From the NCBI GenBank assembly GCA_014904985.1, contig MU128993.1, positions 170,491 to 234,490 on the forward strand: DNA of 64,000 bases, read 5' to 3'. The translations under genes were made by a program, and so were the position numbers. Origin of the DNA: Hydnum rufescens UP504. Its lineage: Eukaryota > Basidiomycota > Agaricomycetes > Cantharellales > Hydnaceae. The notes under the pieces were generated by a model. That model saw only the letters and a program-made list of their open reading frames with translations, was not told the origin of the DNA and did not search any database. Position 1 is the first letter of the stretch. Every line of letters begins with the position of its first letter. Positions 32,557 through 44,977 of this stretch are shown in pieces.

Positions 32557-35177
32557 TCAATGCTTGCTCAATGACATCAAGCTGCCGACGAAAGTAAGAA
32601 TCTAAACAGAAAGGCATTCCCATTAGGGGGCTCGAAACGAAAACGAAAGGACAAGCGGGAATGAGATACGTACAAGACGCGGTCGGACATCAACAATATC
32701 CTCTGGGACAAGGAAAATGAGGGCGTTCATTTTGCGCGCAATAGAAATCGCGAGCTTGGCTGGAAGTGGGTAAAAATCACATGAATCACAGCAATAAGGA
32801 TGCAGCATCAGTACGTTGATCAAGAAATGGAACACACCATTCTGACGCTTGTCCTCATATTCACGGGCAGGTCGGTGGACAAGACCGTAGTCGACGATAC
32901 CAGGACGAAGGGCATCGAGCAAGTCAAGGAAGAAGATCGCATCAGAAATGGACGGGTCTTTGAAACTTCGAATGGTCGGGCGGGTTTAGGCTTGTTGGGT
33001 GACGCAGAGTTCCGCACAGTGTCATTTGACCACCTCAGCATGTCTAGATCAGTCGGGGGCCGTCCGTTGGGATTCAGCGAGGCCAGCGTCTGTGTGATGC
33101 TTAGTCTGCATGCATCGCCAAGGGAGAAATAAACTTTCGATGGGATAGACGGGACTCGCAAATAATATACGCACCGCATGAGTTGCCAAACCAGTCCAAG
33201 AACGAGAGTCTTCCTTCCATCGACAATGTCGGCTCCTTGAATCCCGACTATGTGCATCTTGTTGGTCTTGGCGAGGTCAATGGCATAATTGGTGTTCTCT
33301 ACGGCTTTGAAACGCGAGAGCCCGGCATGGGGGATAGGCCCTTCGTCTTCGTCGGGATCACCAGACTGTGCAAAATTGGTCCCACTGGGAGAAGACGGCA
33401 CGGGTTTTGGCTTGGTGACTCTTCGCCATGCCACAGAACCTGGAATGAGCCTGTCAAATGCCTGAAGGATGACTATTCCATCCTTGAGTGACGCGATGAC
33501 AATATGATGTTAGTAAACCTCTTCTTTATGGATAGTGTACATAGCGAACCTTCAGATCTTCAAAGAAGTTGAAGACGCCAGGCTCAACATTGAGCGAGTT
33601 GAGCCATAGGGTGAACACTCGTGCCTCCCTTTCTCCCTCGGCGTCAAAGTCTTCCACACCCTCGGTCTCGATAACCTGTGATGGCTCCAGGGGCTCCAGG
33701 CAAGGGTGGGTATTGAAGAGATTGGCCACGAAAGCGAGGTTGAGCCTCGGGTTCCCAGATACCAAGGATGGTGGGGTAAGGTATTTGCGGCAACCGATCC
33801 GCTCAGCATTATCCAGAACCTAGGAAGCAGGAGGTTAGCGCTGACACGAAACTGCAAGCCGAAAAGATTCACCTGGACGGCTCGTTTGTTGATATCTTTT
33901 GTTTGAAGAGGTGCTCGCGAACACTGATCTGGCTTCAGCTGGTTAAGCAGAACTGTATAGTTCTCGCCGTCCTTGACATCCCTGCTAAAGTTGTTCACTC
34001 TGTTGAAAGAAACAACGCAAGCATCAGTGGCTATGCCAGAAGGAAACGGGAGCAATAGTCACCTTCGGTTCCAGCCAGCTGCTTTCAGATGATAATTGAA
34101 CCACCGCAGGAGAATCTGATCCGGAGCCAGGCGCAGAAGCTCCTCGATCGTTTCTCCATCTTCGAGGAGTCTATAAAGTTCGGGATGTTCCTTGAGGGAG
34201 ACCCGGCTCAGCAGTCCTCTGCGGATGATCTGCCAAATCAGGCCGAGGATTAGGTGCTCACGGCCGTCCGCAATGTCGGACGACCCAATGTTGACGACGC
34301 TGCACCCAATGGCTTTGGCGGACGTGATGACGATATTGTTATTTTCGGTAATCTGGAATGCATTCAAGGCTTTGGGATGTGGGATGTTGAGCACCCGGGA
34401 ATCGATTGTGTCCGGTACAGAGTCGTTGATAAGTTTACAGAGGATTAATCCATCTTTCGCACCATGCAATGGGAATTAGGTCCCGTTCAATAGCGCAAGG
34501 GTGGGAGAAGTACCTCGGCATTCGTCAAACAGCTGCATAGTATCCGTAGGGATCGGCAGCCGGGAACCTACATCAGGGTCACCCTCGAGGACCTGTGCTC
34601 AATGCTGAATCAATCAGCAAGATCGTAGACTGCATATACTTACGCCCTTGACAACGATAGACGCACCCCATTAATATGCGCAGTGAACTGGGATCTCTCT
34701 TCCTGGTTGATGGTATGACTCGTGCTTTCCGTAGTACCTTTGACAGTCACCTTCCCGCCTTTTGTGGGGAGAACGCTGCCAGCACTCTGCGTCCTGAGCT
34801 TCGCGACAAGCTGTGCAACACAAAAACCAAATAAGCCTGGGTTCCCAAGCGCCAAAGCCGCTGAGGGGAAACAATGGGAAGCATACATCGACATAATCTT
34901 CGAGTTCGACCTTCCCACTTGCGTCGACGCTGACAGTCTTGAGCGTCTCGCGCGCAGTATCGTATGTGGCGACTCCGGTCTGCTGCAGACTCGCGATGAC
35001 GGCACTTTTATCAACCCTGCCTGGAGTGTCTGTGTCTATGGCACTAGGACCCCGATTCAAGATCAGGATGCGCGCCCATTGGCCCGACGAGTCGACTCAC
35101 TTGAAACGATTGATGAGCTGCATCATCTCATCCTGCGATACCTGGGGGTATTTCCGAGCCAGCTTGATCGCCTGCAT
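32557..35177 (-). CDS. SAC6: Fimbrin (plastin), actin-bundling protein
   Basis: Crosslinks F-actin in cables and endocytic patches through four calponin-homology (CH) domains. The start at 35177 gives MQAIKLARKYPQVSQDEMMQ. An EF-hand region (AIDTDTPGRVDKSAV) follows, then SHTINQEERSQFTAHIN, and CH1 with KDGLILCKLINDSVPDTID, VLNIPHPKALNAFQITENNN and GREHLILGLIWQIIRRGLL. CH2 has WFNYHLKAAGW, DGENYTVLLNQL and NPRLNLAFVANLFNTHP. CH3 has FDAEGEREARVFTLWLNSL, and CH4 has FKAVENTNYAID, VGIQGADIVDG and LAISIARKMNALIFLVPED. The final exon ends VGSLMSLSKH at 32557. About nine short introns; no frame breaks seen. Full family length (about 640 aa). Confidence 0.92.
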
Positions 35178-35464
35178 TCTGAGTAACAGGTGTACTTCCA
35201 GCCGGCTGTACAATCAACGTGGATAAAAAAGAGGGTACGATGGGCGGGCAACGTAGGAGGTTAACTCAATCTGAATCGATTCAAGATTTCTAAGTGCTAT
35301 TATACACCCGGCACTGTCCGCAGTCAAGGTTTATTGTATTGTATGCTGGGCTATGACGGTGAGGTCCAGCTTCGCAGCACAGAGGAAAATGCGCAGTAAA
35401 AACGATGTATATTGAAGATGAGTTATGTAATCCAAAGCAAAGATCGTCGAAACGAAGGGGTAGA
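35178..35464. other. Spacer between fimbrin 5' end and eEF1B-gamma 3' end
   Basis: Less than 300 bp; both genes are on the minus strand. Nothing beyond UTR sequence is seen. Confidence 0.4.
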
Positions 35465-37140
35465 TTACTTGAACTGAACAAATAACCGCCGAGTTGAGTC
35501 AGTACTCGATTAAGAGAGGAAACGAGATACGACGACTCACGTTCTTGCCGTCAGCCCATTTCTTTCCAGCTACTTCTAGATCCCACGCCAGCGCAGCCTC
35601 AAAGTAGGCTTTCTGCGCAGCATTGGCGAGGTCGATCTTTTCATAATTGTACGATTCGAAATCAGGTGCAACCTCCACCACGGGTTTAATGTCAGTGCCC
35701 CGAGCAATGAGAACACCCTCGATCAAAGAATTGTTGCTTGTGCCCAAAACACCCAGAGAACCGAACAAGTATTTACGGGACGCCTCCAAGCGGTCTACAG
35801 AGGTGATGTAATCAGCTATAACCTCCCAATTCCACTCGACATGCACGCACTGAAGAAACCACCAATAAGGTTAGAGGACATGAAGACCTGGGTGAGGTCT
35901 TCCGGATACTTATACGACACCTTCCAGAGCGAGAATCCCTCCGGGTCATATCTTTGCGGCGCTCAGTAATGACCATTAAAATTAGCATTTCAAGTGCTTA
36001 CTTCTCATAGAACCACTCCAAGCTGCCTCCTGGCCCACGGGTGTCGAGGTTGGAGTAAGCGCGTTTCCAGTCTTCCAAATTAAGCGTGCTCTTCGGCAAG
36101 AGGTCGAGAGGATTCTTTGCCTTGGGCTCCTCTGGTGCGGAGGGCTCGTCTTCCTCATCCTCCTGGGCAGCTGGGGCGGCGCGGGCTTTGGGGCGGGCTT
36201 CGCCTTTGGGGGGGCAGGGGCGGCTGCAGGTGCTTTTCCTTTGCAGGCTTGGCAGGGCGACGTACTGTTGCGCCTTCTCCACGAACTGGGTGGTGCCGAA
36301 GACGGGCTTGAGGGCGGTCTGGTTGACGACAGTGTCGAAGTGGCGCACGACGTTGGGAATCTTGGCACGTTCGGCAACGCCCAAGAGGGTCTGGAAGAGT
36401 TTTTGTAAAATAGTCGCGACCGTGATGTCTGCGAGGGTAAGGCGATGGCCGACAAGGTACGTTCGCGTGAGCAAGACCTTGTCTAGGACGTCAAGAGCAG
36501 TGAGAAGCCGTTCTCGAGTCAAAACATCGATCTGAGAAGGATGCCCAATCAGGACCAAGCCATTATACACATCACAGCGAGCGGCCATACTGGTTTGAAA
36601 TATGGAACCGATCCACTGAACAGCCCTAAAACCGCTCTCCTATGGGCATCGAGCTCCAAGTCTGCAAAAGCGCTCCACTGGTCAACGAGTGCAGCCTCCT
36701 GAATATTAGTTCCGAGTAACCCAGAGTTGGGCGCGAGGTTGGCAACTGAAAACAAAATGCGCGTGAAGGCATGAGTGAACCTGGTACTATTCTTCATGCC
36801 ATCGGGGGCATCGACATGGCCATAGGCATTATACGCACCGTATCTTGCGATCGCAGATGACTCAACAAGGCGGAATCCGTCCTTGCCATGAAATGCGGGA
36901 ACTTTCCCCACTGGAAATTTAGCAAGGAATTCAGGAGTCTTGTTTGTCTCCTTGTGCGTATATCCATCTGCAAGATCGATCTTGATACCCGCAACCGCTG
37001 CTGCAGCGAATATCTTGGAACGTCAGAGAACCATGAGCTCAACTTATCGCCCACAGAGCGGATCACCAGGAGATCTCACTTACGCGGGTGGAGTAGAGAT
37101 GACCGTACCATGAGTACAGGGTTCCAATCGACTCAGACAT
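35465..37140 (-). CDS. Translation elongation factor 1B gamma subunit
   Basis: Scaffold of the eEF1B nucleotide-exchange complex (TEF4/CAM1 in yeast). The start at 37140 reads MSESIGTLYSWYGHLYSTR, then after an intron IFAAAAVAGIKIDLADGYTH and FPVGKVPAFHGKDGFRLVES (GST-N). GST-C has NSGLLGTNIQEAALVDQWSA, TYLVGHRLTLADITVATIL and FDTVVNQTALKPVFG. A linker follows, then the EF1G domain (LDLLPKSTLNLEDWKRAYSN, RKYLFGSLGVLG, FESYNYEKIDL, WADGKN). The last exon is only 9 nt (35473-35465, FK and stop), giving the typical -FK end. In the Ala/Pro/Lys linker (about 36170-36260) three single-base deletions relative to the expected frame cancel out, so the frame stays open but about 25 linker residues are scrambled. 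Confidence 0.88.
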
Positions 37141-37315
37141 CACAGAGATCAGTAAGGATACTTTTGCGATATGTCAAAATTTTGGGATGAAATGAGGCGT
37201 GGTTCGGCACGCTCCGTTTCGTGATTATATAAGGTAAACAACTCAAGCTGACGTACAAAGCCAAACGGTATGAAAGTTATAGAAGTGAATATGATACTCG
37301 AGTGAAATAACTCAG

Positions 37316-39492
37316 TCAATGCATATAGGGTTGCGAGACGTGCCCAGCGGCCGAGACGAAATGTGGGATGTCGCGTGTAGATGCCTTTTGACCAATCGTG
37401 GCGGCCGCAACCCGAGCCTTAGTCTTGCTGCGAGACGCTCGACCATCAACAGCGGTGGCTTGTGATGACTGCGATGACATGGGCGACATGACGTCGATGT
37501 CATCGAGGCTCATATCGTCCAGCCCTCGTCGCCCCCCAAATAGTAACCCGGTCGCGATCGGTGTTGTTTCATCTTCATCGTCCAGATCCTGCGCCCGTAC
37601 AACGCGCTTCTTCCGCGGCCGCAGCGCAGATAGCTCGTCCACCACAATGGCACTAACACTCCCGAGGAACTCATCATCCTCGTCGTCTTCGTCGCCTGGA
37701 AGCGTTTGCTGTGAGCCGGTAGGATGTCGCTTCTTTGGTGACACCGGAATGGGAACGAGCCAGGGTTCAATCACACTCCCTATCGCGCTGGGTGACGAGG
37801 AGGAAGATGATGATGTGGACGCAGTTGAGCGAGGTGGTCCCATGAAAGAAGTTGCTCCTTTATTGTTGAGTTTTGATTTAGGAATTCCTGAAATAATCCT
37901 TTCGGGTGACAGGGGCGCAGATGGTGGCAGCGGAAGTCCCACAGGTAGTGCATTCTCTGCACCAGATATCACAGGCTGACTCTTTCCCTGCGTGGCTACG
38001 GATATTCTCTTTGTTAGACTGAAATGACAGCTCTTATGCAGCATGGGGGCGTACATTTCGACCGTGGTTTTGGCTTTGCAGATTTTGTTGCACCCTTTAC
38101 GATTTTGAAAGTATTTATTTCTTCGGCTAGTGGGGGGACTCCATGACCTTTCTCGCGCAAGGAATCAAAGAGCGTCGGCTGGATCTCCCAGTCTTGAGGC
38201 CGCGAACGGCGCCAATCGGCCTCGCACTTGGCTACCCAGGTATCCGTATCGCCTTCCACCCAGTAATCAATGATACTCGCAAGATCAGCCGGTGGCGCGG
38301 AGCGATTGACAAAGACAACAATCCTGGCACTCCTTGCGGATTGGGGATGCGTAGAGGGTCTCTTGGAAGATGAGACCACGGGAGGGGATGATTGAGATGC
38401 ATTCTGGCCGCGGGAGGATTTCCCATTTGTGGCCGAAGGTGAGTGGACGGCTCCAGCGAAATCCTTCACAAGCTTTTTGATTCCATGAACCTTGAGGGAT
38501 GTACCCATGATAATGAGCATGTCAGGTTTACGGGCGATGTCATGAGTCGAGAGGATGCCAATTTCCTCGCCCATAGGATGTACCTCGTCATATAGTACGA
38601 TGTTTGGCCGAAGCGTGCCGATGGTAAGTGGACGAGCTTTACGAGACACTCGAGCATTCGCTGAACACATTCATGAATAAATTTCTTACGTAGAAATACG
38701 GGAAGGAACGTACAACGTTCTGTGCATTCTGGACAATTGGGAGGGGCACCTTCCCTGAACAGTGCCAGATATTCAGCTAAACAGGCTGATTCAGCACTAC
38801 AGATCGTGCAGCGGACACGACTACAACGGAGAGGGTTCAATAAGAGATTACTCCAATAGCTTGTACATGGAAACCTTACTGAATATCGCCATGTAACTGA
38901 ACATTCTTAATTTCCTTGATATTCATCTTCTTCTCCTTCCCTTTAACTGATCCGGTAGTGCTTATGTGAAGCTTTTCCTCGAATCCATCGATATTTTGAG
39001 TGTACGATCGCAGTAGCTTTCCTTTGCTGTCGAGGGTCTTAATAAAGTGGTGGGTTGGCGCAGGTTTCGCAGCATCAATACTTCTCTTGAGTTCCGCAAT
39101 AAAAGAATAAAAGACGCGGGTTGATTCAGGATCTCTGAAGAGAGACGCAGAGAAGAGATCGCGTCCTTTGAGGACGACATCGGGGTAGCGTGACTTGACC
39201 AGAGCGTAGAGGCCATCGCTCGATCGAAAATCCTAGAGGAATGGAGGGTCCATGAGACATTTATTTGAATATAGTTGTGTCAACATACTGGTATGCCGGA
39301 GGAACACGAGATGCCAGCACCAGTGACGACAACGACGCGTTTTGCTTTGGCGACAGCAAGGCTCAGGGTATTAAGGGATTTTTTTTCGAACGATGAGGAG
39401 GAAGATGGCGCGGAGGTTGAGTCAAGCACGCTCAAAGAGAGATGGACGACCATGTCGTGAACAGTTCCAAACGATAGAGCCCTCGGATACAA
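37316..39492 (-). CDS. HST3: NAD-dependent histone deacetylase, Hst3/Hst4-type sirtuin
   Basis: Class I sirtuin; fungal Hst3/Hst4 remove H3K56 acetylation after S phase. The start is at 39492 (MYPRALSF) or an internal Met at 39453. Motifs: VVVVTGAGISCSSGIP (Rossmann NAD loop, about 39310), then DFRSS, FSASLFRDPESTRVFY (about 39130), TYSQ-like SYTQNIDGFEEKLH (about 38990), catalytic His in NVQLHGDIQ (about 38880), zinc Cys pairs CTIC and CPEC (about 38810-38740), RPNIVLYDEVHP, LIIMGTSLKVHGIKKLV (about 38500) and VVFVNRS. A long basic/acidic Ser-rich C-tail with RPRKKRVVR (possible nuclear signal) runs to the stop at 37316. About five introns. Hst3 versus Hst4 cannot be told apart here. Confidence 0.85.
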
Positions 39493-40172
39493 AACGCGCG
39501 AATCAAAACAAACATCACGTGAAATGCTGTCGAAAAGTTCAGTACTCTGCCTGGAGTCTCTGCATTATTGCATGCGCAGCGCATACGATGATGCCTGGAC
39601 TTCAGTACAGAAATTTCTGACGTATGCATTTTCAGCATCTTGTCTGCCTTTTAGATATCCATGGATCTTGAGACTGATTGTGGCTGGAAAGAAATTTTGT
39701 CCATGGTGGAAGCTTTTCTCAAATTCAGAGCCCGATAAATTATAGGTTGACACTCCATCACTCCAGCTAATCTAGCGTTGGCTTTGCAGGTTAGCTTCGG
39801 TTCTGGGAGTCCGATGATGCCATTAACACCGTTACTGGAAGCAAACAGGCAGGGTCATACTCTGGATAGAAGGTTAGGCGAGGGTGTTCCAAGGGGAATG
39901 CCATAGCTCGAACCTATCTCGCGTCATGCTAACAAAAACTAGCGGGGCCATGCCTGCAGATGCGTGTCGCGACATTTAGCGCTGGCGGCCTATTGGGGCG
40001 CTTCACTGTATGGGATATGCATGCTTTCTGCAATGCTTAAGCAGATGTCAGGGAGGCCCAGACAGGCTTCGAAGTCAGGCCCTCATAGCGAGAGGTGCTC
40101 GTCGACCGTAGGTCGCAAAAATGAATTTGAGTAGAGTAGTGTACAGAAAATATGACGCGCGTATGATCTTCT
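39493..40172. other. Gene-free region between sirtuin promoter and RBX1 3' end
   Basis: Both flanking genes are on the minus strand, so this holds the sirtuin promoter and the RBX1 terminator. ORFs are short and unconserved. Confidence 0.4.
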
Positions 40173-40845
<673 letters not shown>

Positions 40846-41411
40846 GTCTGATTGGTCGAGCTTAGTAGTACTAGTTGCGAAGACTCGGCTCGAGCCGGCT
40901 TCAGTCCCAGTCGTCTGCTTATTAAGCAAAAGACTTGAGATTTCTGCTAGCAATTCTATCCTCGTGTAATGATCATGAGACAAGGCAGTGCATTCGGGCC
41001 CTATTTGCACGGGCTCCTTGCGGAGTTACAATCAAAGAGCGAGGACTCCTGTGACATATCAGCTTCATCCGATTTCCTTGCTTCATTGACATACAAAGAT
41101 ACTAAGGGCCTCCCGGTCACAACCCATGGCCAAGACCCTCGAACCTCACGAGACTACATCCCATACCATGGTGTTGTAGAATCTCTTCGGGATGTGTAGT
41201 GGCTCATGATGGATTACGGTTCCACTGTTCTCCCTCAATTCTAGTCCCTTGTTATCCGGATCTTACTGTGATCTCCTTAGCTATCTCTTGCAGGCGGGAT
41301 TTTGAACATGGCCTCATTGCTGAAGCACACAGTCAGCCGCGATAAGATGAATCTGACTTATCTGAGAAGGACCTCAGTATGATCGGAAGCAAAATGCCAT
41401 GTTGAGTGTTT
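40846..41411. other. Divergent promoter region between RBX1 and IKS1
   Basis: About 570 bp between the minus-strand RBX1 start and the plus-strand IKS1 start. A 76-codon ORF (40969-41199, plus) has no family match and may be part of a 5' UTR. Confidence 0.4.
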
Positions 41412-44062
41412 ATGGAAGGTGGTCCCAGTACTAGTGGCTCACCGTTTATTACTCTCTCTACTCCTCCTCTAGCCCCCTCCAACTTGCCATGCTCAGCCCC
41501 AATAGATGATTCCCATATGGAACCAGAAAGCTCCCAACATGCCTTGATCATCTCTCCCTGGCAGCCAGTCTACCATGTCCAAAACCAAGTAGTGCTTTAT
41601 AACTCTACCAGCAAGGCCCTGACCATCGCTTCCAATGTGCCTCCTTGGCATGAAAATATTGAAGAGCAACCACAAGTCTGTCCATTCTGCCACCGTCCTC
41701 TCGACGAGTACGAGGAGCACTCTTCCATGAATTACACGCCTGTCCCAAATTATTTCCATCTCCTTGCCTTGCACAACGAATCGAGGTCCCGACCCCTCAC
41801 CCCCCCTTCACTTGGCGACACCCGTCCTCCTCTGGGTGCGGAAACCATGGCCGAAGGTTACTTCGATGCATTCTTCCGCGAAGAGTACAAGCTTGGTATG
41901 GGAGCAAACGGCAGCGTCTTTCTCTGTCAACATGTCCTCGACGGCAACCCCCTCGGGCATTTTGCTGTGAAGAAGATCGCCGTCGGCTCCTCTCATGATT
42001 ATCTTGTGAAGATCTTGCGAGAGGTGAAATATTCTCTTGGGTTTCCCGCTCCAGAACTTAGTCTGTCCTTGGATAGGTGCGATTGCTTGAGAGTTTGAGA
42101 CATCAAAATATTATTACATACCATCACTCCTGGCTCGAGTCCTGTCGATTCTCTTCATTTGGGCCTGCGGTCCCAACCTTATTCGTACTCATGCAATGGG
42201 CCGAGGGTGGCAGGTATTTCACTGTCATGTTGGCATCCCTCTTGAGTCTCTCTCAACGTCCCCGTATTGTTCCTCAGCCTAGACGATTTTATCTCATCTC
42301 GGCAGGGCAACGAGCACGGTGGTGCGCATCAAAACCCGGCGAATCCGGAATCTGAATATGGCCATTTGAATAGGGCTGAGCGCATTGCCGCGTTCCGTGA
42401 ACGTACCCGTGCCGGAGCTGAGCGGGTCCGCACTTCCAATCTCAAGGCGGTACACCTACTGAGTCCGGAAGAGATCATCAGTCTCTTTGGCGACATTGTA
42501 GCCGGACTCGCCTTTTTGGTTTGTCTTTTTTGGTTGCCTCAATGGGGTCAATGTCTCATTGGGCCAGTGTACAGCATGACCACTCTATCCTTCATTTGGA
42601 CTTGAAACCTGAAAATGTTTTGTTGACCTGGGACACTAATGCCTTGATGTACGACTGGGTTCTCCATTATCATTAGATTGCTCTCATATTTCAACTACTA
42701 CTAGACCCAGGGCCATGCTCTCGGATTTCGGGGCGGCAAGAGACATGCTTCATAACGCTCACGCCAGAACTGGAATTACCGGAACGTGAGTTAATGTCAA
42801 ATCATAGCAAGAGATTCCCTCGCCCCTACGGTACTTATTTTGTTATAGACTCGAGTACACTGCTCCAGAGATCCTTATACCGGATCCCAGCACCGGGCAG
42901 TTCCGTCAGATGGACTCAAAATCTGATGTCTGGAGTCTGGGCATCATACTTCACAAACTGATATACTTCACTACGCCGTACCACAGTTCTGAGAATTTCG
43001 ATATTCTTGAGGCTGAAGTACTTACTTACTCTGGGTTTGTTATTCTGCGTTCGGTTTCGTCCATGTCTCACGTTGGTGCGAATGTCGACAGGTTCCACGC
43101 AGACCCTATTATTCTTGCGGCGTGTGCAAGGAGGGGTCTACCGTCGTCCCTGTTACATCTTCTGGAAACGCTTCTGGACAGAACTCCAGGGCGTCGACCG
43201 TCCTGTGAACGGGTCTTGAGCGTCATTCAAGCCGAAAAGGTGACGTGATTCATGGCTGCATTCAAATTTGCGTTCCTCATATCCAGTTGTACTCTTGTTG
43301 CTACGCAGCTTAATTATTCCCACACGTCATTCACCTCGAGCCCTCGGACGAACAAGAGGGAGACCGTTGCGCCATCTGCGACCAATTCTCTCGTCCGTGC
43401 ACCTGACAGCACCACCGAGAATATCAACCCCAATCGTCTACGTATTCCTTCTGACGCCGCCACCAACACCCTCTCTTCTATGGAAGGATCGAGTCTCCCG
43501 CATTTCTCTGGGTCGGGTTCTCCACCCGACAGCCCCGACGATAATCCAGGCAGGGGTCCCATTTTACGCAGCGACCCACATCCTTCTCGTCCTCGCCCAG
43601 GTAGGCGACGTCCTTCGCCCCCGCATAAACCAGAGACAGTCCTTCCGGTGCGTACAATTGAGAGCCCAGATATTCGCCTCCTCCCATGTCTTACTCTCTG
43701 TTTCTTTAGATTCCACGAGGTCATTTCAGAGCCATGCAAAGGATAGTTTGGCATGTCACGCAACTGGATATCCCTGGTCACGTCGTCAAATCACTCAAAG
43801 CCGCGCTTCTCATGGGCAAGGCATGTCCAATGTCTCCTTGTGATTCCTGGTGCTGGGTGCTGATGCACCGATGGTTCTTTAGATCGTGACTCTTGCACAA
43901 ATATGTGGTTCTTCTTCCCCTTCTGCTTCCATGTCTCGTTCTGCAGTAATATGCATTGCCTCGGCTCTCGCAGCATCGGATATGTGGAGTCCAGCAAGTG
44001 GCATTGCCACCTCAATGGGCCTTGCTGCCTTGCATGCAGGATTGCTGTACTGTATCAGATAG
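41412..44062 (+). CDS. IKS1: Iks1-type protein kinase with C-terminal membrane segment
   Basis: The start ATG at 41412 (MEGGPSTSGS) leads to NQVVLYNSTSKALTI and a CPFCHRPL zinc-like motif (about 41685), both hallmarks of the Iks1 N-terminus. Kinase domain: GMGANGSVFLCQH (Gly loop, about 41900), HFAVKKIAVG (lysine), LLESLRHQNIITYHHSWLE (about 42080), VLMQWAEGG hinge, an insert with AERIAAFRERTRAG, catalytic loop ILHLDLKPENVLL (about 42580; His-Leu-Asp in place of HRD), SDFGAARDM (DFG, about 42730), EYTAPEIL, SDVWSLGIIL and RRPSCERVL. The tail (from 43250) has hydrophobic segments FKFAFLISSCTLVA and, after introns, IATSMGLAALHAGLLYCIR ending at 44062. Yeast Iks1 was named from genetic suppression; its substrate is not known. 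Confidence 0.75.
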
Positions 44063-44977
44063 ACCCCTTAACCCACAACAGAAAACGCCTTTGCCGTTGC
44101 TTGATGGTGTATTTCTTCACGATTGTAAGCATATCCCCCATGTGGCATTGTACTTTTCTATATGTGTTTGCGCCTTGCGGTTATTGATCACTGGGTAATG
44201 TTTACGCAATTCATGAATGGATGAGTGCTGATGACGATAATTGGCTGTGAGGTGAGGGCCTGTCTAAGATCTCCCATTGGGAGAATCCCTTGCTTCGTGT
44301 AGTGTCACCCTTCATTGCATGTATGTGTATTATGTGTATGGATTGATCAATATCAATAACGTAGGTCGTCTGTCTCGTAGTCGCGCGCAATGTCGATTCA
44401 CAGTTTTACATAACAGCCTGGGGTCTTCCTAGTATTCTCCGCCTGATCAGAGCCATCCTTTCTGTTCAAGTGCACCGTGGCCAGGGTCGGCTCGGCCATG
44501 AAGTTGATTCGCGACCGAGGTTAATACTTACCTTGCGGCTTCATTCCTTCTCTCGACAGTATGGCTGTCGAATGATCAGCAGTTTTTAAAAATATAAATC
44601 ATAGGGGTGGGTGTATGCTCTCATATTCAGGTTGATGGAGAATACACTTGCCGTATCTTGCTTGGGGTAGCCAATTGCTGGTGTCGCATCTGGGTGTGTT
44701 ATGAGATGAGAAAATCTTCTCGGAGGAGATGATCGTTTTTGTGCTTTGCTGATGGCTCCAGCGACCCGTAATTCATCGTTGATGAGGGGGAAAGCGAGTC
44801 TATTTTCCTGATGCCTCGTTGGTGCCCTCAAATTTGGGTCACGTGACTACACACGTGGTCAGGATGTCTTTATTTACTCAACTTTGTGAAAGCGACAGCG
44901 ACAGCGATGCAGTGAGAAATATAGGGGAAATGGCTCCAAAGAGTCGATCACGCTAATCCATCTGCTGAAAGGAAAAG
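44063..44977. other. Spacer between IKS1 and the glomulin-family gene
   Basis: No gene recognised; AT-rich with short ORFs (81 codons at most, 44586-44831 minus). Contains the 5' region of the next gene, whose first exon was not found. Confidence 0.4.

Noticed and set aside
37398..37979. 193-codon plus-strand ORF rich in Ser
   Set aside because: Antisense to the sirtuin C-terminal tail; low complexity and no family signal.
43314..43781. 155-codon minus-strand ORF
   Set aside because: Antisense to the disordered tail of the IKS1 gene.
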